From Ancylobacter pratisalsi (GTDB lineage: Bacteria > Pseudomonadota > Alphaproteobacteria > Rhizobiales > Xanthobacteraceae): a stretch of DNA of 64,000 nucleotides. The notes beneath the pieces were generated by a model. It was not told the DNA's origin. It did not search any database and saw nothing but the letters and a program-made list of their open reading frames with translations. The stretch is from NCBI RefSeq assembly GCF_010669125.1, contig NZ_CP048630.1, positions 806,001-870,000 of the forward strand, read 5' to 3'. Below, piece after piece: positions 23,890 to 32,819 of this stretch (position 1 is its first letter; every line of letters begins with the position of its first letter). Both the position numbers and the translations under genes were made by a program.

Positions 23890-24807
23890 ATGGCCACCCC
23901 AGACCGCCGTTCCCTGCCCTGGACGCTCCGGGCGCGCGATGCCGTGCTCTCAGCGACGGTATGGGTGATCGCGCGCCTCATGCGGCTGCAGAGCCCCCAG
24001 TTTGCTTCCTGGGTCGGTGGGTTCTGGGCACGCAAAATTGGCCCCTACACCTCGATCCAGCGCGTCGCGATGAAGAATCTGGCGCGCGCCTTCCCCGAGA
24101 AGAGCGAGGCCGAGCGCGCCGTCATCGCACGCGGCATGTGGGACAATCTCGGTCGCATGGCGGGCGAGTTCGTCCATCTCGACCGGATCTGGCAGTACAA
24201 TATGTGGGAACCGGCCAAGAGCCGGATCGAGACCACCGGCGTGACGAATTTCATCGCCATGCGCACGGATGGCAAGCCCGCGCTGGTGTTCACCGCTCAT
24301 CTTGCGAACTGGGAGCTGCCGGCAATCGCCGCCGCCGCTCAGGGGCTTGACAGCGCGGTGCTGTTCCGCGCGCCGGACAACTCCTTCTTTGCCGATCTGC
24401 TGTTCGAGGCGCGCTCGAAGGTCATGGGCAACCTCGTTGCCGCCTCCCATGTGGCCGTGTTCGAACTCGCGGCCGTGCTCGACCAGGGCAAGCATCTGGG
24501 CATTCTCGTTGATCAGGCGCGGCGCGGCGGTCCCACCGTGGAGTTCTTCGGCCAGCCCTGCTCGTCCAATCCAACCATCGCGCGCCTGGCCCGGCTCTAT
24601 GAATGCCCTGTGCACGGTGTGCGCGTCATCCGCCTGCCCAAGGGGCGCTTCCGCATCCAGTGCACACCGGCGCTCAACCTGCCGCGCGACGCTGACGGGA
24701 AGATTGATGTCGATGGGTCGATGCAGATGATCACCTCGGTGGTGGAGGGCTGGGTTCGCGAGCACCCCGACCAGTGGACCTGGTTCTACAAGCGCTGGCG
24801 GGACTGA
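23890..24807 (+). CDS. lpxXL: Lipid A very-long-chain acyltransferase LpxXL
   Basis: HtrB/LpxL-family acyltransferase, 305 residues, expected to move the hydroxylated C26-C28 chain from AcpXL onto a hydroxyacyl chain of lipid A at the inner membrane. The catalytic HX4E motif is His137-LANW-Glu142. FFGQPCSSNPTIARLARLYECPV is the downstream family block, and an N-terminal amphipathic segment probably binds the membrane. It starts 8 nt after fabXL and ends the operon, converging on a VOC gene only 15 bp away. Confidence 0.94.
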   Translation: MATPDRRSLPWTLRARDAVLSATVWVIARLMRLQSPQFASWVGGFWARKIGPYTSIQRVAMKNLARAFPEKSEAERAVIARGMWDNLGRMAGEFVHLDRIWQYNMWEPAKSRIETTGVTNFIAMRTDGKPALVFTAHLANWELPAIAAAAQGLDSAVLFRAPDNSFFADLLFEARSKVMGNLVAASHVAVFELAAVLDQGKHLGILVDQARRGGPTVEFFGQPCSSNPTIARLARLYECPVHGVRVIRLPKGRFRIQCTPALNLPRDADGKIDVDGSMQMITSVVEGWVREHPDQWTWFYKRWRD

Positions 24808-24822
24808 GAGAGCCTTCTGACC

Positions 24823-25215
24823 TTACCCCTGCTCGCTGTGACAGCACACGCAGAGCTTGTTGCCGTCGAGATCGCGAACATACGCGCCGTAATAATTCGC
24901 GTGATAATGCGCGCGCACGGCCGGCGCGCCTTCATCGCTTCCCCCGCGTTCGAGCGCGAGGGCATGCCAGTGATCCACCAGAGCGCGCGTCTCGACCTCG
25001 AACGCGCTCATCTGACCATTGCCGGGGTGATGGGCGGCCTCGAAGGGATAGCCGATGAGGAAGAGCGGACGATCCGCATCCGGCCGTTTCCAGCCCGCCC
25101 AGCCACGTTCCCAGTCACAGAATTTGAGTTCGAGACCCAGCGCGCGCATCAGTGGCTGGTAGAAAGCCAGCGCGCGATCGAAATCGCTCACGCCGACATA
25201 CACATGGGAGAACAT
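24823..25215 (-). CDS. VOC superfamily (glyoxalase-like) protein
   Basis: Small vicinal-oxygen-chelate fold protein, 130 residues. It shows the paired beta-alpha-beta-beta-beta halves: MFSHVYVGVSDFDRALAFYQPLMRALG at the start and HANYYGAYVRDLDGNKLCVCCHSE at the end. His4 and late residues such as Asp118 could be metal ligands. Start has AGGAGG upstream. Substrate unknown; such proteins range from glyoxalases to antibiotic-binding proteins. It is separated from the upstream potF-like gene by a strong terminator, so is probably transcribed alone. Confidence 0.85.
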   Translation of the reverse strand: MFSHVYVGVSDFDRALAFYQPLMRALGLELKFCDWERGWAGWKRPDADRPLFLIGYPFEAAHHPGNGQMSAFEVETRALVDHWHALALERGGSDEGAPAVRAHYHANYYGAYVRDLDGNKLCVCCHSEQG

Positions 25216-25232
25216 GGCGGCCTCCTGACATG

Positions 25233-25259
25233 AAAAGGCCGGGCACGAGGCCCGGCCTT
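25233..25259 (-). terminator. Intrinsic terminator after the polyamine-binding protein gene
   Basis: On the minus strand AAGGCCGGGC pairs perfectly with GCCCGGCCTT over a 5-nt loop, and the stem runs into TTTT. It lies about 55 nt downstream of the potF-like stop and just before the VOC start. This is the best-formed intrinsic terminator in the window. Confidence 0.82.
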
Positions 25260-25312
25260 CCAGAATATGTTGTCACACAGAGCTCGCCCCGCTCGGGCCA
25301 GCCCCAGGCTGA

Positions 25313-26422
25313 TCACTTGCCGCGCTTGAAGTTGCTCCAGGTGCGCGTGACGACGCGCTGCACCTTCTGCGGATAGGTCGTGACGGTGAAGAGCTTTTCC
25401 TGCGTTTCCTTGTCAGGATAGATCGCCGGGTTGTCCATCACTTCCTTGTCGATGAACTCCTGGGCCCCGAGGCTACCGCTCGCATAGGCGATGTAGTTCG
25501 AGTTCTTCGCCGCGATCTCCGGCTTCATCATGAAGTTGATGAAGGCAAGCGCCTCGTCGGGATGCGGAGCATCCTTCGGAATGGCGAAGTTGTCGAACCA
25601 CATCAGAGCCCCCTCCTTGGGGATGATGTATTCGATCTTGATCGGCTCCTTGCCGGTCTTCTCGGCGGCTTCCTCGGCCCGTGCCTTGGCCTGGAAGACG
25701 TCGCCCGACCAGCCCGTGGCGATGCAGATGTCACCACCGGCAAGCGCATTGATGTAGCCCGAGGAGTCGAACTTCTTGATGAAGGGACGAATGGGCGCGA
25801 GCAGCTTGCCGGCTTCCTCGATATCCTTCGGATCCTTCGAATTCGGATCCTTGCCGAGATAGCGCAGAGCGGTCGGGATGATTTCTTCCGGACCGTCGAG
25901 CATGTAGACGCCGCAATCCTTCAGCTTGCCCAGCAGCTCCGGCTTGAAGATCAGGTCCCAGCTGTTCAGGGGAACGTCGCCGAGGCGCTCCTTCACCTTG
26001 TCGAGGTTGAGGCCGATTCCGGTCGTGCCCCACATATAGTTCACGGCGTACTGGTTGCCGGGATCGTAGACCGCCAGACGGTCGGCGATCATCGGCCACT
26101 GGTACTTGATGTTGGGGAGCTTGTCCTTGTCCAGCTTCATGAAGACGCCGGCCTGGATCTGGCGCTGCAGGAACGACCCCGTCGGCACCACGACGTCATA
26201 ACCCGTCTTGCCGCCGAGCAGCTTGGTCTCCAGCACTTCGTTACTGTCGAAGACGTCGTAACGAACCTTGATGCCGGTTTCCTTTGTGAACTCTTCCAGC
26301 ACCGACTCGTCGATGTAGTCGGACCAGTTGTAGACGTTCACAACCTTGTCCTGTGCGGAAGCCGGCGTGATCGCCAGCGCCGCAAGGAAACCGGCCGCGA
26401 CTGTCGCGAGGAGGCGGGACAT
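25313..26422 (-). CDS. potF: Spermidine/putrescine-type periplasmic binding protein
   Basis: PotD/PotF-family solute-binding protein, 369 residues, with a Sec signal (MSRLLATVAAGFLAALAITPASA). The mature N-terminus KVVNVYNWSDYIDESVLEEFTKETGIKV is the polyamine-binder hallmark; the Trp/Ser/Asp cluster forms part of the diamine pocket. VVPTGSFLQRQIQAGVF, ATGWSGDVFQAKARAEEA and EGALMWFDNFAIPKDAPHP are further family blocks. An AAGGAGA ribosome site precedes the start. No ATPase or permease genes are adjacent, so the rest of the transporter lies elsewhere. Neighbouring ligase and aminotransferase genes point to putrescine or a related amine. Confidence 0.92.
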   Translation of the reverse strand: MSRLLATVAAGFLAALAITPASAQDKVVNVYNWSDYIDESVLEEFTKETGIKVRYDVFDSNEVLETKLLGGKTGYDVVVPTGSFLQRQIQAGVFMKLDKDKLPNIKYQWPMIADRLAVYDPGNQYAVNYMWGTTGIGLNLDKVKERLGDVPLNSWDLIFKPELLGKLKDCGVYMLDGPEEIIPTALRYLGKDPNSKDPKDIEEAGKLLAPIRPFIKKFDSSGYINALAGGDICIATGWSGDVFQAKARAEEAAEKTGKEPIKIEYIIPKEGALMWFDNFAIPKDAPHPDEALAFINFMMKPEIAAKNSNYIAYASGSLGAQEFIDKEVMDNPAIYPDKETQEKLFTVTTYPQKVQRVVTRTWSNFKRGK

Positions 26423-26545
26423 CCTGTTCTCCTTGGGAAGATCGAGTGGGTTGGGCTATCGGAAAATCGGTCGAATTGGTTTCAATGTCAGGCTAGTGCC
26501 TCCATGCGCCGGGCTCAAGCCTCCCTGCACAAGTGTTGGTCACGC

Positions 26546-27967
26546 TCACAAATACGTCTCGTATTCCAGCATACCGATGCGGCGCTCGAAAGCCGCGCAC
26601 TCCGCCGCCTTCATCACCGCATAGACCCGCTGATATTCCGCGCCGAAGGCACGCGCGACGAAGTCCGATGCGGCGAAGTCGCGTACCGCCTCGGCCATAT
26701 CGTAGGTCAGGAGCGGAGCTTCCGCCTCATACGCATTGCCGGTCAGCGGAGGGGGTGGTTCGAGCTGCCTCTCGATGCCTTCCAGCATGCCGGCGAGAAC
26801 CGCCGCGAGCACCAGATGGGGGTGGGCATCGGCGCCGGCGATGCGGTGCTCCAACCGGCGTGCCTTTTCCGGGCCATTGGGCACCCGGACGGCGACGGAA
26901 CGGTTGTCATAGCCCCAGGAGACTCCGGTCGGGGCATAGCTCCCCGGAACCAGCCGGCGGAATCCGTTGTAGCTCGGCACATAGAGCACGGCGGTATCCG
27001 CCATGGTCGCGAGCAGCCCGGCCGCCGCGTGGCGGAGCAGCGCTTCTCCCGCCTCCCCCGTGCTGAAGGCATTGTGTCCCGCCTTCGCCGTCAGGCTGAC
27101 ATGGACATGCATGCCAGAACCGGCGAACTCCAGGAAAGGCTTGGCCATAAAGCTGGCCCGCAAGCCGTTTCGCCGCGCCACCCCGTCGATCAGACGGCGC
27201 AGCAGGATGGCGTCGTCCGCTGCCGCCATGGCATCGTTGCGGTGATAGAGATTCACCTCGTACTGGCCCGGCGCCGCCTCGGAGATGATGGTGTCGGCCG
27301 GCAGGCCCTGAAGGTTCGCTGCCTGGCGAATCTCGTGCAGCAGACCCGCATAAGCGTCGAGATCCGACATGGAATACATGTTCTGCCGCGCCGGCCCGCT
27401 CGACGAGGCGGGAAACACAGGCTCGGGAAGGCCGCCGGGGCCCGGCGCCGGCTTCATCAGGTAGAATTCCAGCTCGAAGGCGACGCAGGGATGAAGCCCC
27501 AGCGCTGCGAGACGCTCCACCTGGTGAGCGAGCTTGTGCCGCGGATCGAGCTCCCACGGCGTCTCCCCGCCCCGCTCGCTCGGCTCATACATGGAGAGCA
27601 TGACCTGCGCCGAGGGGCGCGGCGCCCAGGGAACCTGCTTCAGCGTGCCGGGAACCGGCCGGCAGATGCCGTCGCGATCACCGGTCTCGATGTGGATGCC
27701 GGTCTCCTCGACCTCGCGGCCCCAGACATCCAGCCCGAAGATGGAAAGCGGAATTGCGACGCCATCCCCCCAGATCTTGCCGCCAGCAGTTCCCGGTATC
27801 CATTTGCCGCGCAGCACGCCATGCGTGTCAGGCAGAAGCACTTCGATGATGTCGGGAACGCCGTGTTCGGCGACATAGGCCCCGAACTCATCATGTGTCG
27901 GGTCCGGCGAAGCCTCGATCGGGGTTTCGGCGGCCACGGTGGGCGCCGCGACTTCAGGCAATGGCAT
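26546..27967 (-). CDS. Glutamine synthetase-family ligase (gamma-glutamylputrescine synthetase-like)
   Basis: GS-fold ATP-dependent amide ligase, 473 residues. The metal/ATP site is recognisable: SEAAPGQYEVNL (catalytic Glu residues), GSGMHVHVSL, then NGFRRLVPGSYAPTGVSWGYDNRSVAVRVP and RRLEHRIAGADAHPHL. It lacks the adenylylation-loop features of true GlnA and resembles PuuA-type enzymes, which couple glutamate to putrescine. Position supports this: a polyamine-binding protein gene lies 123 bp downstream on the same strand, and a polyamine-type aminotransferase is divergent. The substrate could be another amine. Confidence 0.87.
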   Translation of the reverse strand: MPLPEVAAPTVAAETPIEASPDPTHDEFGAYVAEHGVPDIIEVLLPDTHGVLRGKWIPGTAGGKIWGDGVAIPLSIFGLDVWGREVEETGIHIETGDRDGICRPVPGTLKQVPWAPRPSAQVMLSMYEPSERGGETPWELDPRHKLAHQVERLAALGLHPCVAFELEFYLMKPAPGPGGLPEPVFPASSSGPARQNMYSMSDLDAYAGLLHEIRQAANLQGLPADTIISEAAPGQYEVNLYHRNDAMAAADDAILLRRLIDGVARRNGLRASFMAKPFLEFAGSGMHVHVSLTAKAGHNAFSTGEAGEALLRHAAAGLLATMADTAVLYVPSYNGFRRLVPGSYAPTGVSWGYDNRSVAVRVPNGPEKARRLEHRIAGADAHPHLVLAAVLAGMLEGIERQLEPPPPLTGNAYEAEAPLLTYDMAEAVRDFAASDFVARAFGAEYQRVYAVMKAAECAAFERRIGMLEYETYL

Positions 27968-28081
27968 GATCCACCAGGTCGATGTCAGTCAGTTGATTTT
28001 GGTCACGGCGGCGGGTGCGCGGTCAAGCCGTCACTGCCCGGACGCTTCCTTGTGCCATGCCAAGTTGCTTGACGCACGAAA

Positions 28082-28095
28082 AATGTGATCACATT
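28082..28095. promoter_or_regulatory. Perfect 14-bp palindrome between the ligase and aminotransferase genes
   Basis: AATGTGATCACATT reads identically on both strands, 115 bp upstream of the GS-like gene and 55 bp upstream of the divergent aminotransferase. Its position in a short two-way promoter suggests an operator coordinating amine catabolism. TGTGATCACA resembles, but does not match in spacing, a CRP site. No regulator gene is adjacent. Confidence 0.55.
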
Positions 28096-28149
28096 GTGAG
28101 CCGCCACCGCGCCGTCTGGGCCGGATGACGCCGAAACAACGGGTCCACC

Positions 28150-29532
28150 ATGTCGCAGCCGAAAACCACCGCCGAACTGCGCGCCCTCGACGCCGCGCAC
28201 CATCTCCACCCCTTCAGCGACATGAAGTCACTGAACGCGGAAGGGGCGCGCATCATCGTCAAGGCCGACGGGGTGTGGCTGACGGATTCGGAGGGCAATC
28301 GCATCCTCGACGGCATGTCGGGGCTGTGGTGCGTCAATGTCGGCTATGGGCGCGAGGAGATTGTCGATGCGGTTGCCGCGCAAATGCGCGAGCTTCCCTA
28401 CTACAACACCTTCTTCAAGACCACGCACCAGCCGGCCATCGAGCTCTCCGCAAAGCTCGCGGAGCTGACCCCGCCGCAGTTCAACCGGGTGTTCTTTACC
28501 GGGTCCGGCTCGGAATCCAACGACACCGTGATCCGGCTCGTCCGGCGTTATTTCGACATCAAGGAGAAGCCGGAGAAGAAGATCATCATCTCCCGGCGCA
28601 ACGCCTATCACGGCTCCACCGTCGGAGCGGCGAGCCTGGGCGGCATGGCACCGATGCATGCCCAGGGCGGCCTGCCGATTCCGGACATCCTGCATATCGC
28701 CCAGCCCTATTGGTGGGGCGAGGCACGCCAGGGCGAGACGACGGAGGAATTCGGCCTTCGCACCGCGCGGGCGCTGGAGAGCGCCATCGACGCCATGGGC
28801 GAAGACCGCATCGCCGCCTTTATCGCGGAGCCGGTGCAGGGCGCGGGGGGCGTCATCATACCGCCCGCCACCTACTGGCCGGAGATTGCCCGCATCTGCC
28901 GCGAGCGCGACATCCTGTTCGTCTCCGACGAAGTGATCTGCGGCTTCGGGCGCACCGGAAAATGGTTCGGCTGCGAGACCTTCGACACCCATCCCGACAT
29001 CCTCGTCATGGCCAAGGGCATCACCTCCGGCTACATGCCGTTGGGCGGCGTCATGGTCGCCGATCGCGTCGCCGAGGTGCTGCTGGAAGGCGGCGACTTC
29101 AACCACGGCTACACCTATTCCGGCCATCCCGCGGCTTGCGCGGCGGCGCTCGCCAACCTCGCCATCATGGAACGCGAAAATCTGGTCGATCGGGTTGCCA
29201 ACGATATCGGCCCCTATCTGAAGGCACGATGGGGCGCGCTTGCCGAGCACCCGCTGGTGGGCGAAGCGCCGATGCTGGGGATGCTGGGAGCGCTGGAGCT
29301 GACGCCGGACAAGGTCGCGCGGACCAAATTCCCCGATGTCGGCAAGGTCGGCACGCTGGCGCGTGACTTCTCGTTCAGGAACGGCCTCGTCATGCGCGCC
29401 GTGCGTGACCGGCTGATCATCGCGCCACCTCTCGTCATCTCGCATCACGAATGCGACGAGCTTGTCGCGCGCACCCGCAAGACACTGGATGACACCTGGG
29501 GCGAACTGAAGCGCTGGGGTTGGATCGGCTGA
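28150..29532 (+). CDS. Class III aminotransferase (putrescine/omega-amino acid:pyruvate type)
   Basis: PLP-dependent fold-type I class III aminotransferase, 460 residues, of the SpuC/omega-amino acid:pyruvate group. Lys289 in VMAKGITSGYMPLGG is the Schiff-base lysine and Asp260 in FVSDEVICGFGRTG contacts the PLP ring nitrogen. TGSGSESNDTVIRLVRRY binds phosphate, and NAYHGSTVGAASLGG is typical of this subgroup. It probably converts putrescine or another terminal amine to an aldehyde using pyruvate. Divergent from the GS-like ligase across a 182-bp gap with a palindrome. Confidence 0.92.
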   Translation: MSQPKTTAELRALDAAHHLHPFSDMKSLNAEGARIIVKADGVWLTDSEGNRILDGMSGLWCVNVGYGREEIVDAVAAQMRELPYYNTFFKTTHQPAIELSAKLAELTPPQFNRVFFTGSGSESNDTVIRLVRRYFDIKEKPEKKIIISRRNAYHGSTVGAASLGGMAPMHAQGGLPIPDILHIAQPYWWGEARQGETTEEFGLRTARALESAIDAMGEDRIAAFIAEPVQGAGGVIIPPATYWPEIARICRERDILFVSDEVICGFGRTGKWFGCETFDTHPDILVMAKGITSGYMPLGGVMVADRVAEVLLEGGDFNHGYTYSGHPAACAAALANLAIMERENLVDRVANDIGPYLKARWGALAEHPLVGEAPMLGMLGALELTPDKVARTKFPDVGKVGTLARDFSFRNGLVMRAVRDRLIIAPPLVISHHECDELVARTRKTLDDTWGELKRWGWIG

Positions 29533-29617
29533 TCCTGGGCAGCGCCGCCGCCTGCCCCACACCCGTGAATCGTGCTTAGATGTGTGAAATCGGCGCTCAA
29601 TCACGGATGATGGTGGA

Positions 29618-30997
29618 ATGGACGTCGTGACTTCGTTCCTCGAAAGATCCGGCGTGGCTCCCGCCCGCGTGGCCGCGCTGCGTTCGGAGGCCGAAGCGCT
29701 CTATCTCGGCACCCGGCCCAAGACACGCGCGGCCGCGGGCGCTGCGGCGCACCTGCTCCAGGGCGTTCCCATGCACTGGATGGTCGACTGGTCGACCCCG
29801 GTACCGCTGGTTGTTTCCGAGGCCACCGGCGCGCGGCTGACCGACATCGACGGCCATGGCTACGACGATTTCTGCCTCGGGGACACAGCCGCGCTGTTCG
29901 GTCATGGGCCCGCCCCGGTTGCCGAGGCGATAAGCCGGCAGGCGCATCGCGGGCTCGCCACCATGCTGCCGAGCCCTGACGCGGCAGCGGTTGGCGACTT
30001 GCTGAATGCACGCTTCGGCCTGCCCTACTGGCAGATCGCCACCACCGCCACGGACGCCAACCGCTTCGCGCTCCGCGCAGCTCGGGCGATCACGGGGCGC
30101 CCGCGTATCCTCATCTTCGATGGGGCCTATCACGGCGCCGTGGACGAGACCTTTGTCAGCATCAGCGCCAATGGCCGCGTCGCCAATCGCGCCGGCCTTC
30201 TCGGTGAACCGCGTGATCTCACCCTGCTGACGCGTGTCGTGCCCTTCAACGATCTCGATGCTGTCGAGACCGCGCTGGCCGACAACACCATCGCCTGTGT
30301 GATCACCGAGCCGGTGATGACCAACTGCGCCATGGTGCTACCTCAACCCGGCTTTCACGAAGGTTTGCGCGAGATCACGCGCCGCCATGGCACGCTGCTC
30401 CTGATCGATGAGACCCATACGCTTTCCACCGGACCGGGCGGCTACACGCGAGCCCACGGACTTGAGCCCGACCTGTTCGTGGTCGGCAAGGCCATCGCAG
30501 GAGGCATTCCTGCCGCCGTGTGGGGTATGAGCAATGAGGCTGCCATACGCCTGCTGCAGGCGCGAGAGGCGGCGCCCGCAGGTCATTCAGGCATGGGCAC
30601 GACACTGTCCGGCAGCCCGCTCCAGCTCGCCGCCCTGCGTGCCACGCTGGAGCAGGTCGCCACCGATCACGCATATGCCCATATGGAAGCGCTCGCCAAG
30701 CATCTTAAAGCCGGACTGGCGGGCGCCATCAACGAAGTCGGACTGCCATGGCACGTCGCCCGCTGCGGGGCGCGGGTGGAGGTGGTGCGCGCGCCGGCGC
30801 CGCTGCGTGATGGGGGGCAGTCGCGCGCGGTGAATTTCGCCGCGCTGGAAGCGACGATCCACCTCGCACTTCTGGTGCGTGGGGTGCTGATTTCTCCGTT
30901 CCACGACATGATGCTCACCTCGCCCGCCACGACGCAGGCGCAGGTCGACAACCTCATCGCCGCAACGCGCGACGTGCTACAGCGCCTGACGGCCTGA
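29618..30997 (+). CDS. Class III aminotransferase or aminomutase of unknown substrate
   Basis: PLP enzyme of aminotransferase class III, 459 residues, nearer the glutamate-1-semialdehyde aminomutase-like branch. Lys291 in FVVGKAIAGGIPAAVWG should bind PLP and Asp264 in LLIDETHTLSTGPGG the pyridine nitrogen; FDGAYHGAVDETF is the conserved YHG region. The N-terminal ~50 residues are helical and not typical of HemL, and HemL's GTFSGNP-like loop reads GTTLSGSPLQLAAL, so an aminotransferase or beta-amino-acid enzyme is more likely than heme synthesis. It follows the previous aminotransferase by 85 nt, probably in one transcript. Confidence 0.85.
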   Translation: MDVVTSFLERSGVAPARVAALRSEAEALYLGTRPKTRAAAGAAAHLLQGVPMHWMVDWSTPVPLVVSEATGARLTDIDGHGYDDFCLGDTAALFGHGPAPVAEAISRQAHRGLATMLPSPDAAAVGDLLNARFGLPYWQIATTATDANRFALRAARAITGRPRILIFDGAYHGAVDETFVSISANGRVANRAGLLGEPRDLTLLTRVVPFNDLDAVETALADNTIACVITEPVMTNCAMVLPQPGFHEGLREITRRHGTLLLIDETHTLSTGPGGYTRAHGLEPDLFVVGKAIAGGIPAAVWGMSNEAAIRLLQAREAAPAGHSGMGTTLSGSPLQLAALRATLEQVATDHAYAHMEALAKHLKAGLAGAINEVGLPWHVARCGARVEVVRAPAPLRDGGQSRAVNFAALEATIHLALLVRGVLISPFHDMMLTSPATTQAQVDNLIAATRDVLQRLTA

Positions 30998-31122
30998 TAA
31001 GGTCTCGCAATCGTGGATGGCCCGGGGCAGCAGGCTCAAGCTCTGGCTCGACGCCCGGCGGTACCGTCTTCAGATCGAGGCGTTGATCGGGAACAGGTAA
31101 CAGGGCCTTGGAAAGGCCGCTC

Positions 31123-31461
31123 TCACCTCTTGTCTGTATCGAACCCGGCAGCTTTCCACGCGAGAATTCCACCCGCCATATGGCGATGCAGGTCCCGCCC
31201 GGCGGCCTGCGCAGCGGCCGCGGCCTTCTGCGAGCGCTGGCCGGAGCGGCACGAGAACACCAGCATCTTGTCGCCGGCATCGGGGAGCGCGGCGACATTG
31301 AAGGTCGAGAGCGGCACATTCACCGCGCCCGGAATGCTCTCGGCGGCGATCTCGTCGGGCTCGCGAACGTCGACGAGAACCACGGTCCCCGCTTCCAGTC
31401 CCGACTTGATTTCGTCAACCGTCAGATCCTCGATAAAACCACCGAACGGATTGGTCTGCAT
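31123..31461 (-). CDS. Single-domain rhodanese
   Basis: Rhodanese-like sulfurtransferase, 112 residues, a single domain with no signal peptide. The active loop is CRSGQRS with Cys71, the persulfide-forming cysteine; VLVDVREPDEIAAESIPGAVNVPL is the upstream family block. It could pass sulfane sulfur to acceptors or detoxify cyanide. Flanked by a convergent aminotransferase and, upstream on the same strand, by an EamA exporter 84 nt away. Confidence 0.92.
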   Translation of the reverse strand: MQTNPFGGFIEDLTVDEIKSGLEAGTVVLVDVREPDEIAAESIPGAVNVPLSTFNVAALPDAGDKMLVFSCRSGQRSQKAAAAAQAAGRDLHRHMAGGILAWKAAGFDTDKR

Positions 31462-31545
31462 CGTCCGTCTCCATCTGCCCCAATGCGGGCGTAGCTCCCT
31501 CCGGGACGTTCTGCAAGCAGGAGTTTGACGAGCCGCCCGGCCGGT

Positions 31546-32613
31546 TCAGGAAGCGCTCGCACGTCGCGGACGCCGAAGAGCGACCACACCCGCCACCACC
31601 AGCGCACCACCCGCCAGGACGCCTCCCGAAGGTACCTCATCGAACAGGAGCGCGGCGAAGGACGTTCCGACCACGATCTGCAGCAGGAGGCCGACCGAAA
31701 TCACCCCGGCCGGCAGCCGGCCGAGCGCGAAGGTCGCCAGCCCCTGCCCGGCGGCGTGGGCGACAAGGCCAAGCCCCATCACCGCCAACAGTCCCTGGAC
31801 GCTCTGCGGGACGAGGACTTCTCCCGTCACCACGGCCCAGACGAGGCAGAACACGGCTCCCGCCGCGCTGGAGAGCAACGCAACGGTGCCACCACCCAGC
31901 GCGGGCGCATGCCCCTCGCCCCCTCGCCTAAGCGCCCGCAGGACCAGCAGGTAAGCGCCGTAGAACGCCGCCGCGCCGAGCGCGAGGAAATCGCCCAGAA
32001 CGCTCGCACCCGGCGTCATGTCATGCGTCGGCGCTCTATGCACGCCTGTGCTCGCCCCAACGATAAGCGCCGCCCCCGGAAGGGCCAGAGACATGGCCAC
32101 CACCAGTCCGCGCGTGGGGCGTTCGCCCAGCAACAGCCACCCGAAGATGAAGACGAAAACCACGGAAAGATTGCCAAGCAGCAGTGCATTGGCGGTCGTG
32201 GTGCGCAGCAGGGCGGCGTGGAAGCAAATGACGTCGGCGGCGAAGAATGCACCGGCAACAACCGTATAAGCAAGCTGACGGGTACTCACTCCGGCAATGA
32301 GTGCGCGCGATAACAAGCCTCGCACGGGAACGCCGCGCTGAACAAGCGCAGCACGCTGTTCGGCATAAGCCCAGATAGCCATCGGCCCCAGGGAGAACAA
32401 AAGCCGCCAGAAGCCGATCGCCGCAGGCCCTACGTCGGAAAGACGGACAAAAATCGCGGAAAAACCGATGCAGAGGGCGGCGGCAAGCACGGCCAGGAAA
32501 GCATGACGCCGCTGTCTCCCGAGCAACAGCTCATCGACCAGCATGGCCGAGGCGCCCAGACCATCGGCAGCAAAGGACGCCGGAAGCGCGGCGGACGCGG
32601 GAGGCGGGGCCAT
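31546..32613 (-). CDS. EamA/DMT-family exporter
   Basis: Inner-membrane drug/metabolite transporter, 355 residues, with two EamA repeats and about ten helices: the first repeat begins AFLAVLAAALCIGFSAIFVRLSDVGP and the second GDFLALGAAAFYGAYLLVLRAL. The frame is open 37 codons upstream, but that part is Cys- and Arg-rich and not transporter-like, so ATG 32613 is chosen. The long N-terminal tail before helix 1 is unusual. Divergent from a LysR regulator, the usual arrangement for an inducible exporter of amino acids or metabolites. Substrate not deducible. Confidence 0.87.
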   Translation of the reverse strand: MAPPPASAALPASFAADGLGASAMLVDELLLGRQRRHAFLAVLAAALCIGFSAIFVRLSDVGPAAIGFWRLLFSLGPMAIWAYAEQRAALVQRGVPVRGLLSRALIAGVSTRQLAYTVVAGAFFAADVICFHAALLRTTTANALLLGNLSVVFVFIFGWLLLGERPTRGLVVAMSLALPGAALIVGASTGVHRAPTHDMTPGASVLGDFLALGAAAFYGAYLLVLRALRRGGEGHAPALGGGTVALLSSAAGAVFCLVWAVVTGEVLVPQSVQGLLAVMGLGLVAHAAGQGLATFALGRLPAGVISVGLLLQIVVGTSFAALLFDEVPSGGVLAGGALVVAGVVALRRPRRASAS

Positions 32614-32765
32614 TGTCGTCTCGACAAGATTTCTGACTGCGGGCGCCGTCAACAAGCCGGAACAACCGGCAACGGCAACACACCCTGTTTGATCGGTGCG
32701 GCAGATGGAGTACTCCCGCCGCAAAGATCGGCAAAGCGAGTTTATTTTATCGTTACATTCAAGAA

Positions 32766-32781
32766 AGTGATATATATCGCT
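32766..32781. promoter_or_regulatory. LysR-type operator candidate
   Basis: AGtGATATATATCgCT is a 16-bp palindrome with one mismatched pair, lying 39 bp before the LysR start and 150 bp before the divergent exporter. AT-rich dyads with a T-N11-A form near a divergent pair are the usual LysR-type binding sites, so this is a good candidate for its autoregulatory site. Confidence 0.5.
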
Positions 32782-32819
32782 GTCTCTTACGGTAAGCCCG
32801 ACCTCTCGGGGAAACAGCC

